From Pestalotiopsis fici W106-1 (lineage: Eukaryota > Ascomycota > Sordariomycetes > Amphisphaeriales > Sporocadaceae), in assembly GCF_000516985.1 (NCBI RefSeq), contig NW_006917093.1, forward strand, positions 2,046,001-2,110,000: a stretch of DNA of 64,000 nt, in the 5' to 3' direction. The notes under the pieces are model-generated. The model worked only from the letters and a program-made list of their open reading frames with translations. It searched no databases and was not told where the DNA came from. Within the stretch, counting starts at the first letter, position 1. Each line of letters opens with the position of its first letter. A program made the translations under genes and the position numbers. This document shows, piece after piece, positions 20,441 through 31,402 of this stretch.

Positions 20441-21734
20441 TTTGACTTTTTCGGATTTTCTTTCTTCTTCTTTTTCCTTGGGCGACTGGGTAGGGGAGGG
20501 GTCACTGGTGGCAGATTTCTCGACGAATGCAAGCAAAGGACAGTATGTTCTGGTGGCTTGAATAAAAAGAACGAATGAACGAATGACAATGGATCACTGA
20601 ACAAAGAGCACATATATTTTCCCGGTCTTGGGTGGCACCATGAATGATTTTATACCTCTAGTCATATTTTCTAGTGTCACGCCTGGGAGGATGGCTTTCA
20701 ACCTTGGATAGGACCTGAGCCGACTGGCCCGTCTCGCCCGCCAATACAACGGGCGATCCTCTTTCATCCCGTTCCGGATCGACCAATACACAGACCGGGC
20801 GAGTGGAAAATTGCCTCCTGGTTCTGAACACCACGGAACACTGTAGAATTGCAACAAAAGTTGGCGACATCTGCAGCCACATCAAGCCCCTGGAAATGAC
20901 TTTTGTTGAGAACATTTTCACCGAAAAGGCGTGCAGGAACTGAGGTCCATCTGAATTGCCGATGTTGTAGCAATGCTAAAAATAATGACGCATCTAGCAG
21001 GGTGCAAACACTGAAGCCATGTCAACAGAAGCGACTAGGCAGGAAGGTTGCTTTGTTCCTTGCAGCCCAGACTTGCCAGATGCGCATCCGCTTGAAATCA
21101 AATGCAGGGGAAAAATTATAAAGTTTCTTCCCGCGAGGAATGAGCCATGTTGATTGTAGCTGAACCCTTTTTCGTAAAGCGTTTCAGCCGCGTGTGTCTT
21201 GGCATCCCCGTAATTGTCTTATAAAACCGTTCTCGGCTAAGAACGGCGCATTCGTTTTTTGTCTGTACCGACGACGATAGGTTGGTCAACCCGTTTCTTC
21301 TTACCAAAAGTATAACCTTAACGCAGCACCCGGGCCATTCTGCAGAAAAGGAGTTGAGGCGATGCAACTTTTGCCCAACGGCTCACAACTCAAATCGCCG
21401 GGATTGAAGTTGGGAATAATCTGTCACCCGTCTCCAATTTTGTTCATACTCTTACCCTGACGAAGCCTGAAAAGCAGAAGTCAGACACGAGTGACCGTTG
21501 TTCATGCACAAACATGCGCTCTCATCTATACTAGACTACATCACGAAGGGTTTGGAAAGCCATTAAGCTGATTGCTATTATTCAATTGACCAGTGCACGA
21601 TTGATAGATTGGAAGTAGTCATGTGATCGATATCCCATCATGCATTCTTGGGAGCAAGAGGAAGGGACGAGGGATTATTGATTATAATACCAAGTGAGTA
21701 GCAAAAGACCCTGATATTTCTTGTTCAATCTTTT
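20441..21734. other. Intergenic, about 1.3 kb, no gene supported
   Basis: It has the TC/AG-rich leader of the secreted-protein gene (about 20455-20480) and otherwise mixed sequence with short, motif-free open frames of up to 90 codons. Confidence 0.4.
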
Positions 21735-23583
21735 CTATCGGGGAGCCCTGCCGTTATAGTCGTTGCCAGCTGTCGCTGTGTAGTTGCCAAAGCAATCGTA
21801 GTCAAAGTCAATCTCATCAACACGCTTCTGAAGAGCAGACACGACAGTGTCAAATGAGCACAATCCATTTGGGTCTACATCGCAGCTATCGTAGGAATCA
21901 GCGATGGGGACAACAGCATCATTTCTATTTTCGCCATCAGTTAAACGGTTCAAAGTATAAATGATCATGCGCACGGAGGATCTGTTGGCTTACACAAGGA
22001 ACCTGATTTGCCTGGTTGGGCTGTACGCTGGACACTCGAGCACTTGTGTGGTAAAGTGTGTTGCAAATGGCACGATCTTACTGGCGACGAAGCTGTTCTG
22101 CTTCTCATTGCCAGTCAGTGCCAGTGGTGGACCCTTGAAAAGAGACGTCAGGTTGAACGCCACCAGAGTGTCGAGAACAACCACCTCGTGCGTCGCATCG
22201 GCGTATATCGATTGGTTCAGCGGGAAGTAGGTCGAGCTATTGTCAAATGTCTCATTCAGTGCTGAGGCAGCATCGGGAAAACTGTGAGTGAAGCGGCCGA
22301 CGAATTCTTGGAGATAACCTTTCCCCTGAGCTGCCGAGACGGGAGAACCGGGCCCGTTATTGTAGTAAAATGACTGTACCAGTTAGACTTCATACCGCGC
22401 GGATTGGGATTAATTTTCTTACCAGATCATAATAATATTCGTAGTTGAGGAAATCTTCCTGCGTAAACAGGTCGCAAAATGCCGAGTATCCCAAAGCATG
22501 CGTTTCATATGAGCAGAGCTGCAGCATTGCAATAGCATCCGTGGGAGTGAAGTTCAAGCCAGACACTTGCGAGTTGAGACGAGCCAAGGTGGCATTGAAA
22601 GCATTCTTTGCAAAAGCCGTTGCGACGGTCGAGCCGATACCGCCTCTAGATCCAACATTGGAGTTGGTGCAGATCTCATATGGCGCGCCTGAATTGTTGA
22701 CGCCAGGAGTTTCCACGAGAATCTCAATGTTGACTTGATCCAGATACTCGGGCACTCCAAAGAATCCAGCAGCAAAGTTCTCAGCAGTCTTTACCATGCG
22801 ATCCTGCGACTGGGTGCGAAACACGGGTATCGTGTTGGTCTCGGTAAAGTTATTGAGGAGTTCGCCGTAGAGCTGACGGTACTGCACTCCGAGCATAAAG
22901 TTCTGACTTCGGCCAAAGGGCGTCAACAGCTCTGCACCAAGCTTGTACGTCCAATCTGACAAGAATTCCAAGTCGCCGGTCACGTTGAAGCCAGTCTTGG
23001 TCGCATTGTGCAGCTTTTGCGCAAATGTTGCCGGTGCGGCACCGCTGGTTGGGTATCTCGCACCATGTCGATACAAGAGATGCACCTGCACAATGTCACA
23101 CCCGTCTGGGAGCTGCGGACTGGCATCGTGCAGACCATAATCGGCAGAAGACAGCGAATACCATGGCGACAGATTGCCCCAATACTTCTTGATGTCAAAG
23201 GTCGATGATTGATCCTCACCATGGGGCTCGGGCGAGACGAGAGGGAAAGCATTGGCGGGTCCCGAGTTGTAGGGATAAGCCTTGGCTGTGGCAATCGCCG
23301 CTGGCTCAATACCCGTTTGGGTGACTCCAGGGAATCCCACTACCGACTCGGGCGGGAAGAGGCTGGGGTCAGCAGAAGCTGAGTACTTTCAGTTAGTACT
23401 AGGCACTAAGCTATATACGAAGCACTGTCGCCATCTGAACAATAAGCGGAAAAGGTAAGAGTTCAACATACTGCTTGCAGGAGGATATACATCAGAAGTC
23501 GATGAGCCGACAATAGCAGATGCTGGACTAGCCCCAGCTACGGCGGCCAGCAGACCCACGGTCGCGATATGGGTGGACTTCAT
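21735..23583 (-). CDS. Secreted histidine acid phosphatase (phytase / MINPP-like)
   Basis: Exons (minus): 23583-23472, 23378-22423, 22373-21994, 21924-21735, giving 545 residues. The N-terminus is a signal peptide (MKSTHIATVGLLAAVAGASPASA). The active-site motif RHGARYPT, carrying the nucleophilic His, is at about residue 140 (LLYRHGARYPTSG). Many N-x-S/T sites and paired cysteines fit an extracellular enzyme. The distal catalytic segment is ATHEVVVLDTL (about 414), with HE in place of the HD of classical phytases. The third intron was placed at CTTGT|gtaagc...aaatag|AAAT because this restores the family sequence RFLVNDAVVP. The likely role is release of phosphate from phytate or other organic phosphates outside the cell or in the wall. 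The C-terminal CDVDPNGLCSF and DFDYDCFGNY carry conserved cysteines. Confidence 0.93.
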
Positions 23584-25057
23584 TGTCGTTTATAGTCGCT
23601 GTGGAGCTCCCTGCTGCCAAGTCGCCAAGGCAAAACTAATCCCACCTTTGTCTTGGATAACACAACAAGAGCTGGGGAAATCAGACATTGAAGATCGGAT
23701 GGCACCTCTACTATATATCGTCCCTCTCGCTCGGCGATACGATTGATTGACTGATCGGACCTGCAAAGCGTGCGGAATTATTTCAACATACATATAAATC
23801 GCGCCTGCCATTGGCCTATCCTGGCTACCAATTGCTGCACGTGTGAACTCTTACAGGGTTGCTAGTTTCCCCGCCGCCTGAATTCCCCAGTGCTGTTGCT
23901 CGCCGGGATTCCGGTAGCGAGAACCTGGACCTCAGCTATGACCTGAGGGCTGCAAAAGTGTACTATGTAAGAAGCGAGACATAAACAGAAAGTAGTGATG
24001 TCACTTTCTATGTCCGTCACGTTTCTGGGTACGGGAATCCTTACACTCATGAGGTTCACTTTTCCAAGTTCCTTCTTATGCTCACCACCTGGGCACGCCT
24101 GATCAATATTGGTATTACTAATTGAAGAACGCCACTTCTTGTGCATCTTCATTTGCCAAAGCGCACATAACACACAATAGGTGCTATATTTATGCACAAG
24201 CTTCGTTGTCGTAGCGTCATCGTACGAATTAGAAAATAGCATACCTACCTAGGTACACTGACGCAACGAAGAAAAATATTATACACCTACTGGAATGAAT
24301 GTACCTAAAACCCACTATAAACTCTGAGCGCCGCGGCGGATTCCATTTAAACCATGTACTTGCAAGTTTTCCGCCTTTGTTTTTCCTCCGATGATCATTG
24401 ACCACAGGCTGGCGATGTTGAGTCGTATTGCCAATTGACTGGAAATACCCCAGATAAACTTGGCGGATCGTGTTCCGGAATAGGTCTAGATATATGAAGC
24501 GTTGGGGTAGTAATAGTGAGCGTCAGGATTGTCGCAGGTACTTTTATTAATGCGATTATTCTCTTCTGCAAATCGGAAACCAGCACCCAACGCAGAAAGG
24601 TAGCTCGAGTCCTCCTACGTCTGCATGCGTTACACGTGCCAGGTGGCTCTACTCTGTACAGTAGTGGTGATCTAAGCAAGACAACCCATCTACGTATATG
24701 CGTATGATTACTCTACAGTTCATATCCATCAACGACAACATTGCTATTCTTGACATGGTTTATGCGCGGTCAGTGGGCACCAGTGATCCATTTGGAGTAA
24801 ATCGAGTCTCTATAGCATCATATGAGCAGATACATGCATGGATTACAATCACTCTGCGGGGAGGAGCAATGAAATTGAGATAATGACAAATCTACATATC
24901 CAGAACTCTCATAATGCGATCAATCGTGAAACTAATAGACTTCATATATCATCAGACCTTTCCCCAGAAAATGCAGAAGTCGATATGCTCATGACTTGGC
25001 AAGTGTCGACCCAAGTGACCAGTGTTCTAGCAATAATCATTTCTCTAAGGACGAGTA
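23584..25057. other. Intergenic, about 1.5 kb, no gene supported
   Basis: It begins with the phosphatase promoter region. An AT-rich stretch with a short CCTACCTAGGTAC palindrome lies near 24243-24256. A 17-bp element, CTCATAATGCGATCAAT at 24909-24925, recurs downstream of the second orphan paralogue. Confidence 0.4.
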
Positions 25058-25401
25058 TTACTGAATCTTAGATAATGCTTCATCAACGTCCCTTTGTACG
25101 CCTGTTGCACGTGCAGCAATCCTCTCCCCAGCCGCCCCAGGCTCGTAGACTATAGCTGCCGTGAACTCTCCTACATCATCCTTGGTTTTCATATACGCTC
25201 GGACGATAGTTTCTCGGGTTGCCGGAGGTGGAAGATGTTTCGTTATTCCCACCATGGGTTTTGGTTGATTTTCGCTAGCACGACATGAGTTAGCCTAAGC
25301 GCCTTGACTACATGAGTTCATAACGCGAGAGGTGTAGGAAAGAGGGGGGGGGGGGGGTATGCTGACCCATATGAGAGAGAAGTGACACTGGTTCTAGTCA
25401 T
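25058..25401 (-). CDS. Orphan small protein, copy 1 of three tandem paralogues
   Basis: Exons (minus): 25401-25367 (35 nt) and 25274-25058 (217 nt), giving 83 residues. The intron begins gtcagc and ends gctag and is in phase 2. The protein starts MTRTSVTSLSYG and continues ENQPKPMVGITKHLPPPATR, then ETIVRAYMKTKDDVGE, an Ala/Val-rich beta-like part, and ends VDEALSKIQ. The start was chosen because MT plus a short Ser/Thr-rich stretch and SLSYG recur in the other copies. An ATG further upstream (25581) is in frame but its extension is not conserved. There is no signal peptide or membrane segment. The intron contains a run of 14 C on the coding strand. I do not recognise the family. Conservation of splice site, phase and exon length across three copies supports a real gene. 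Confidence 0.6.
25344..25357. repeat. Homopolymer G14 (C14 in the transcript) inside the copy-1 intron
   Basis: An uninterrupted run of 14 G lies on the plus strand within the 92-bp intron of the first orphan paralogue. It is prone to slippage and sequencing error. Confidence 0.9.
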
Positions 25402-28400
25402 GATAATAGTTGCCGGTTCAAGCCTATTTTCTGTCAATACCTGATGGAATGGGATGCAAAAGGTCTGATAGGTCAGAGGGGAACGGCAGCTAAATGAGAC
25501 AATAGACAAATGAAGGAGGGAAAGAAGAGTGCTGAGAGGAAAGACAGATGTGGAATATTTTATGAAATGGCGGGATTTCAAACCTGTGCTTTATGGAAAC
25601 CTTTCATAAGGGGCCTCAGGAATAGTATGTCGACAAAGAGAACAATAGTTCAAGAGATAGGAAGCAGAAGTGAAATAATCCGAAGTTGTCTACTTTGAAT
25701 AATGATGATTTAGAGAGCGACTTGGCCGAATATAAATACGAAGAGGATTGCTGGAGCGATAGCGTCTGCCATATCTTTTATGTCCAGGGGGATGAAAAGA
25801 GTGGCATCGGTGTCGAAGGTAATAATCATCCTGATCACCGAAACAAGGATGCGAGGAACGAGAAACGATCATGCGTTGGCAACATATAGTCAGGTTGGCG
25901 GCTACCAATCGATTAGTTGGAACATATGTCACGGCGACCACTCCTGGACGGACGTAAGCAGGGCGCTTTAGGAAAAAACAAATTCTTATGATCTCAAGCC
26001 TTACTGCAGCACCATGAAAACCAGAACGAAAGTGCAGCGAGACTCTGCTGCACATGCAGATTGAGGTCTTCGAGTCACGTACCTTTTTTGGATGCATTCA
26101 GCTCGGATAGCTTCAGATGAACTGATTGGAGGGAACCTTTCGACATTGAGACCTGCCACCACTTCCTCTGCCTTCTCCAAGATTTCGCAACTTCCCACCC
26201 TTATGCTGAACCAACCTTCGCACCATGATACTGCCTAAGAAACAAGGCAAAATCGGTTACAATTCCCTCGCAAGACAATGCCTTGTAAGGCCAAAGTAGC
26301 CAGCCATCAGAAAACCGTCAAAGTGCTTCAACCATGAAAATATGAAAATATTTCAAAGCAATAGGTGGCAGATGGATGCGCGCAAGGATATACTAGACAT
26401 ACACAATGTGGGTGAAAAGGCTTAGCGCCATGCGGGATTAAGGTAGTAAAAAGGAGCTCGCCCCAGTCAAAGTGGGTAAGTGTGTGGAAACACCCCAGTC
26501 CCGTTTGGCGCGACATTGATTTGCACAGCCGACCCCCTCCCCTCCCCCCTTGCAATGTTTGACCTCTTTTCCAGAAACAAAGGATAACCGGATAGGCTGA
26601 CCGGACTCTCTCTGACCATTAAGAGGGCGCGCACACGCATGCGGGAAAAGAGCGATAGCGTGGAAACACAGCCTTGGTCAGGTCCCACTGTCCCTGCCCG
26701 ACAGAACAAAAAAACGTGCCCGCTTCCATCTCTTACTACTTCACCTACCTACCCACCTTACCGATCTTGCCTAAAGGGAGTCAGTCAGTCGCTGGAATGC
26801 GACCCCTCGGCCCTGTCATCGGCTCTTGGCTGCTCGCCTCCAATTCGCCAAACCGCCCGTGCCACTTCGGTATTACCCGCACCCATCTGGCTTAGTTTCC
26901 TCTGCTGTTTCATATCTTAGCTCAGCAATATTGATAACTCTTCTTGACAGTCTCTCGCGTGGTACAATAGATGTAAAGGGCCAGAAAATCTGTCACGTAA
27001 CAGAAGCGCACAGTTGATGAAGCACTTGACAATGAGATTGAGACGCGGAAATGAATCATTCGAGCCGGGGGGTATTTCTCTCTCTTTCTAAATATCTAAG
27101 GGCAACGACGGTGAAGACCAATCCCCCCCCCCCTCTTCACTTACACACAAGCCTGCAATACATACCTTTGCCGGCCTCTCTTTTTGCGGCTCGAGAGGCA
27201 CTCTGCCAGCGCACATTGTCACCAGTTTTCCTTTTTCTTCTTCTTAAAACTTAAATAATATAATTTGTATAGCGATGATGTTGGGGGGGTTAACTAGGGA
27301 AGTACCGCTTCGTCCCGATTCCCACGGCTTTGGGCGTTGATACGGTCCATGTTTGGATCTACCTCGACCTACTGTTTACTCACGCCTGTCTGTGCCTTAC
27401 TCTGCCTTACCGGTATTGCATAGCCGCAGACGAGAAACCTACTTTGACTTGAAGGTAAGCTCCATTTTGAAGGAGCGAAAGACTCCAGTCGAATGTGCTG
27501 AGAGGGTGTGGAGGAAGGCGGGAAAACAACAGGAATGACAAATGCAGCCTCCTAGCACTATATGTACTATACACGGAAGACTAATTTCAGGGCCATGAAG
27601 AAATGAGGGGTGAGGGGAGATGGAAGAGAAAACAACTCTGTGGAATGATAGACAACAATCGAGAATGAAAACGAAAATGAAAATGCATCCACGTATTTCG
27701 TGTGCTGGAGTTATCATTGAACGCAAGTGGCCATGGGTAGCTGACAGCCAGGGATGGATAGCCGGGCCGCTTTTCTCGGGAGCCAATGACTGGCAGCGGT
27801 GGCCGGCGCGATGTCAACTTCATAATCTAACCCCAGCTCACCACAGCTGGGGACCGCCGGTGTCCCACAGTTCGGGGACGTTTGTCACCCTTGAGCCGGG
27901 TCTTCTTAGCGGCCTATTGTCCCACATCCATTCTAATCCTACCGATGGGCCTCCGGACACTAACGCTGCTGACCTCCACAGGTAGTTAATTTAAAGTGAA
28001 CAATCTACAAAATGTCAATCCCTTGTATGAGACGAAGATCATAACAAAATATCTTGTGCAAGCACATATGTATACCTAGTATGTGTGCCAAGCACTGGAC
28101 GTTTGGTATGTCATCATTTGCAGGTGACTTATTATGCTCGAATTGTGAATCTGCAAAATGACCAAGAAAACTTTGATGCTCAAGTTATTGCTACAACGTG
28201 CACTTAAAGTAAACCTAGACCCTGACAGCAAACCATATGCGTCGATGTTTCGCTGTATAATGAGATGCTCTTTCGATCTTGGTGCCGTGATGTGAATTGA
28301 ACCCGGTCGTCTAGTGAGGTCTTAAACGCTTCAAAGGTGAACAGACATCGAAACAGACCGATTGCACTCTAAGGCAAGAAATGAATCAGAACTACGGACA

Positions 28401-28564
28401 CTCCATGCATTGTATACAAAACTCCCAAATTACGTCTTATCACAAGGGTCCGTGGACCTTACCTGTAAACAGACTTTAACCCGCAGAGCCCAGCACCAAT
28501 CCGATAAGCTCATAATGCGATTAATTGAGCACTGATCTTGCAACATGTATATGTCTTTGATATG
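25402..28564. other. Intergenic, about 3.2 kb between orphan copies 1 and 2
   Basis: It holds one coding-like exon at 25994-26234 (listed separately), a C-run at 27123-27132 and otherwise mixed sequence. Open frames of up to 121 codons (27620-27985) carry no motifs. Confidence 0.4.
25994..26234 (-). CDS. Isolated coding-like exon pair, function unknown (low confidence)
   Basis: On the minus strand, after a good acceptor (ttgtttcttag), an open exon runs 26234-26083. It reads AVSWCEGWFSIRVGSCEILE and goes on as an amphipathic helix LEKAEEVVAGLNVERFPP, then ISSSEAIRAECIQK, up to a donor gtacgt. Splicing to 26003-25994 would add SKA and a stop. The codon composition looks like coding DNA, but no start-bearing exon could be found upstream. 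It may be a remnant, a piece of a gene with a longer intron, or chance. Confidence 0.22.
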
Positions 28565-28906
28565 CTATCCAAGCTTGGACAATGCCTCGTCGACTGCGAT
28601 CTTCACACCTGCTTCGCGTGCGCTGATCCTATTCTCAGATCCTTCGGGATCGTAGGCCAGAGCTGCGGAGATATCGCCTGCGTCATATTTGGTTTTGAGG
28701 TACGTTCGAGTAATAGTGTCTCGGGTGGCCGAAGGCGGAAGATTCTTCGTGATCACCACTTGGGGCTTTCGGGGGTTTTCACTGCCGCGGCATTTGTTAG
28801 GGCAAAAGGTTTGCAGGTGTATGAGTGTTCCTTGATAGATCACAGGTGTGTAAATGAAGAACTCTAACCTGTACGAAAGAGACGCTATACTATCGTGGTT
28901 CGTCAT
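28565..28906 (-). CDS. Orphan small protein, copy 2 of three tandem paralogues
   Basis: Exons (minus): 28906-28869 (38 nt) and 28781-28565 (217 nt), giving 84 residues. The donor gttaga follows TCGTACAG, the acceptor is gcggcag, and the intron is phase 2 as in copy 1. The protein begins MTNHDSIASLSYRSENPRKP, continues QVVITKNLPPSATRDTITRT and YLKTKYDAGD, and ends VDEALSKLG. By hand about 40 of 72 exon-2 residues are identical to copy 1, the best conserved being ITK.LPP.ATR.TI.R.Y, KTK.D.G and VDEALSK. An in-frame ATG five codons upstream (28921) exists, but the MT start matches the other copies. No targeting signal is seen. The function is unknown. Confidence 0.6.
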   Translation of the reverse strand: MTNHDSIASLSYRLEFFIYTPVIYQGTLIHLQTFCPNKCRGSENPRKPQVVITKNLPPSATRDTITRTYLKTKYDAGDISAALAYDPEGSENRISAREAGVKIAVDEALSKLG

Positions 28907-29647
28907 GACCACGGCTTTCACAAGCGTTGACGTTTGTGCCGATAGTCAGGAAGAGTAGTGTTGCACACGCAAAATCGCGACGAGGTTCAACCTTGCGTTA
29001 CTTTGTTGCGTCTTGATGGAATCGTGGGAAGAGTATGTTTTGGTGCGAAAAATATAAAATCGTAATGAAAGAAAAGTCAATTAAGCTAACAGATTTCTCG
29101 TGAGGCCATGCTATCGTCCCAAGGTCGTCGAAAGGAGTGCGGACGAGTCAGTATATATATGCAGATGTATTCTACCACGCAACCCATCGCCAAATCATAG
29201 TCCATGAAATAACCCGTAATAAGACAGACCACAATGCAAAAATGTCATACAAAATGCATCGAGGCTCTCTACCACAGCGACGAAATTGACCGCGAACTCG
29301 ACTCTGGCCAGAATATATGAGCACACGAACTCTCATAACAGGGGTCAGCTGCCGCCGAGCCACTCAGATACGCTTCTCATTCGCCGCATGCAAATCATCA
29401 TGCATGGTGAAAGACGAAAAATGGCTGATGGCAGAGAACGGCAATTTGGGAGAAGCAATATGGGGACACTGAACGGGACAGTATGCTTCAGGCTGGGGGT
29501 CCCTGTCCCCATGTTTAAATGTCTGAGTATCCATGTAGGTATGACGGTGGTACCGAACGGGTGGCCATGCGACATGTTACGCCCGGTCACCCAACCAAGG
29601 ACGCGAGGCTGGCTCAACATGTGAGTTGTGAGTTTTCACAACAACAC

Positions 29648-29806
29648 TACCGGTTTTTCTCATTTATTTGGCCACCACACATTATCCCTGACTGGCCAAT
29701 TGCACAACTTACATAAATCCACCTATGTTTATTTTGTGTGGAGCGACAAATCGAGTGCTTTCCTGAGCTCCATGTGGGATGGCCAAATAAACGAGAAAAA
29801 CCGGTA
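29648..29806. mobile_element. MITE with 25-bp terminal inverted repeats and TA target-site duplication
   Basis: Left terminus 29650-29674 and right terminus 29780-29804 are inverted copies that match at 24 of 25 positions. Each starts CCGGTTTTTCTC and ends TTTATTTGGCCA, with A/G at position 13. Both are flanked outward by TA (29648-29649 and 29805-29806). The internal 105 bp has no open frame. The size, TA duplication and long inverted repeats fit a non-autonomous element mobilised by a Tc1/mariner-type transposase. No transposase gene is in the window. Confidence 0.8.
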
Positions 29807-30542
29807 GCTGAGGGAAAAGGGCCTCAAATTGCTGACTGATCCGATCCAGTCCCGCGCATGGCCAGTCTCGCCATGCGACACAATACCACTACGCACACTA
29901 TTCTATTCCGTACACTCCGCGCCTATATGGAAGGATCTTGGCATCGTCTCTGGAGTAGCACATCAAGCACAGAGAACGCCAAAAATTTCCTTCCTCGCAT
30001 AAGCACGTGCCGTCCGGAGCTAGAATTAGTGCAAGGCACTATACAAAGGTAATAGGAAGGAGGTAATAAAAGCTTGGACTGCATAAAAGACATCGTGAAG
30101 CATCTTGTATCAACCACAATACTTCGTCCCATCTAGGACACACCTATCTACTGATCTACTAATGGATGCATATGTTATGCGCCCACGCTGACTGACTGAT
30201 ACTCTGGAACTATAAGGCTTAAGGGCTTATAACCGATATCAACTTGATGTTGCCTCCGCATTTCGCTTTCAGTACTGCTCAAATTTCTCATCCTCTTGCA
30301 CCTTGAAAATTTAGGTCATGCTTATTTGCCTGAGGCAACGACGAACGACGTGCTTCACCAATTACCTTTCTTGTGTTCAGTAAAAAAGTGCCAGCACGAA
30401 GCACGCACTACACTGGGAACGGCACCAGTTGCGACCAGTCTAGATGTGGAAGCTCGGAGTATCATTTATCAGCGTCAATACGATCAACGAGCACTCAAAA
30501 CTCTGGGTTATATCTCCGCTCCTTGAGGTCTACATTGACAAC

Positions 30543-30563
30543 TATACATTGGTCCAATGTATA
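30543..30563. repeat. Perfect 21-bp palindrome
   Basis: TATACATTGG, one central T, CCAATGTATA: ten base pairs in each arm with no mismatch, in non-coding DNA between orphan copies 2 and 3. Confidence 0.85.
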
Positions 30564-31080
30564 AATCTACGTGTTTCCCCCGTCTTTCTCAGTCTCTTTG
30601 CACCAACTCCTGCGTCTACACACCTCTTCATTCGCCCCAATCCGAAAGTTGGTGATAGATGGGTGATCCTACAAGGGGATCTTGGTCTATCCAAGACTAA
30701 CACATCATCTGTATCTGTGATGATTATTGAGCGTGGGTTGAAGAATCTGCCATTTCAAACGGTGAAATCTGACTATTGAAAAATTACAATACTTTGTTTC
30801 TCGGATATCTCGAGGCGCAATTCTTACAAGTCAATAGTATAGATTCGGCGGGAGCTCACCATCCCTTGTAATGATCGCCTAATGCCTCTATTCTCACGAT
30901 ATCATACTTGATCGGTCCGAGCCTACACCCAAGCACGCCACATTGTATGGATCCTGGATGGTTTATACGAAAGGTCCAGCAAGGACAGTGATATCTTTTC
31001 CCATGGCTGATCCTGGGATCATACCCCAGCAGTTGGTACCGACTGGATTAACAAAGTATGGAACTCAGGCTGTCTTCAAT

Positions 31081-31103
31081 CTAGTGACTTTTGAAGTCAC
31101 TAG
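31081..31103. repeat. Perfect 23-bp inverted repeat with 3-nt loop
   Basis: CTAGTGACTT, loop TTG, AAGTCACTAG. It lies about 300 bp beyond the stop of orphan copy 3 (minus strand), so it could be a 3' structure of its transcript. Confidence 0.85.
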
Positions 31104-31402
31104 GTAAGCATGGATTATCAGACATGGGCTGATAAAAGGACAAAGACAACAAGCTACTGCTACTTGGTACGGCAGCCAGATACAGTGAATGTCGGTAAAA
31201 CGTCTGAGTAAGCAAGATGCAGTGAATGGGTTTTTTTGTTGGTATCGGCGCATGAGAGAGTAGATCTAAGGTACTGGTCGCTTCTTTTTCTGCCAAGCCA
31301 TGTTGATCGCAAGACTCCGGGCATGGAACCGGAGATAAATGACTTCGAGCAATGCGTATGTATGACCAGACTTGACAAATATGGTCCACCTTCAACTGAG
31401 GT

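Larger units (their letters stand above)
28907..31402. other. Intergenic, about 2.5 kb between orphan copies 2 and 3
   Basis: It contains a MITE at 29648-29806 and perfect palindromes at 30543-30563 and 31081-31103 (listed separately). No gene is supported. Confidence 0.45.

Noticed and set aside
21973..21993. 21-bp intron in the phosphatase using the first AG after gtaagc
   Set aside because: Below the workable intron size. The longer intron to aaatag gives the conserved RFLVNDAVVP.
28285..28345. B-box-like sequence (minus GGGTTCAATTCAC) suggesting a tRNA or SINE
   Set aside because: No matching A box or paired acceptor stem was found, and no A-rich tail or target duplication is apparent.
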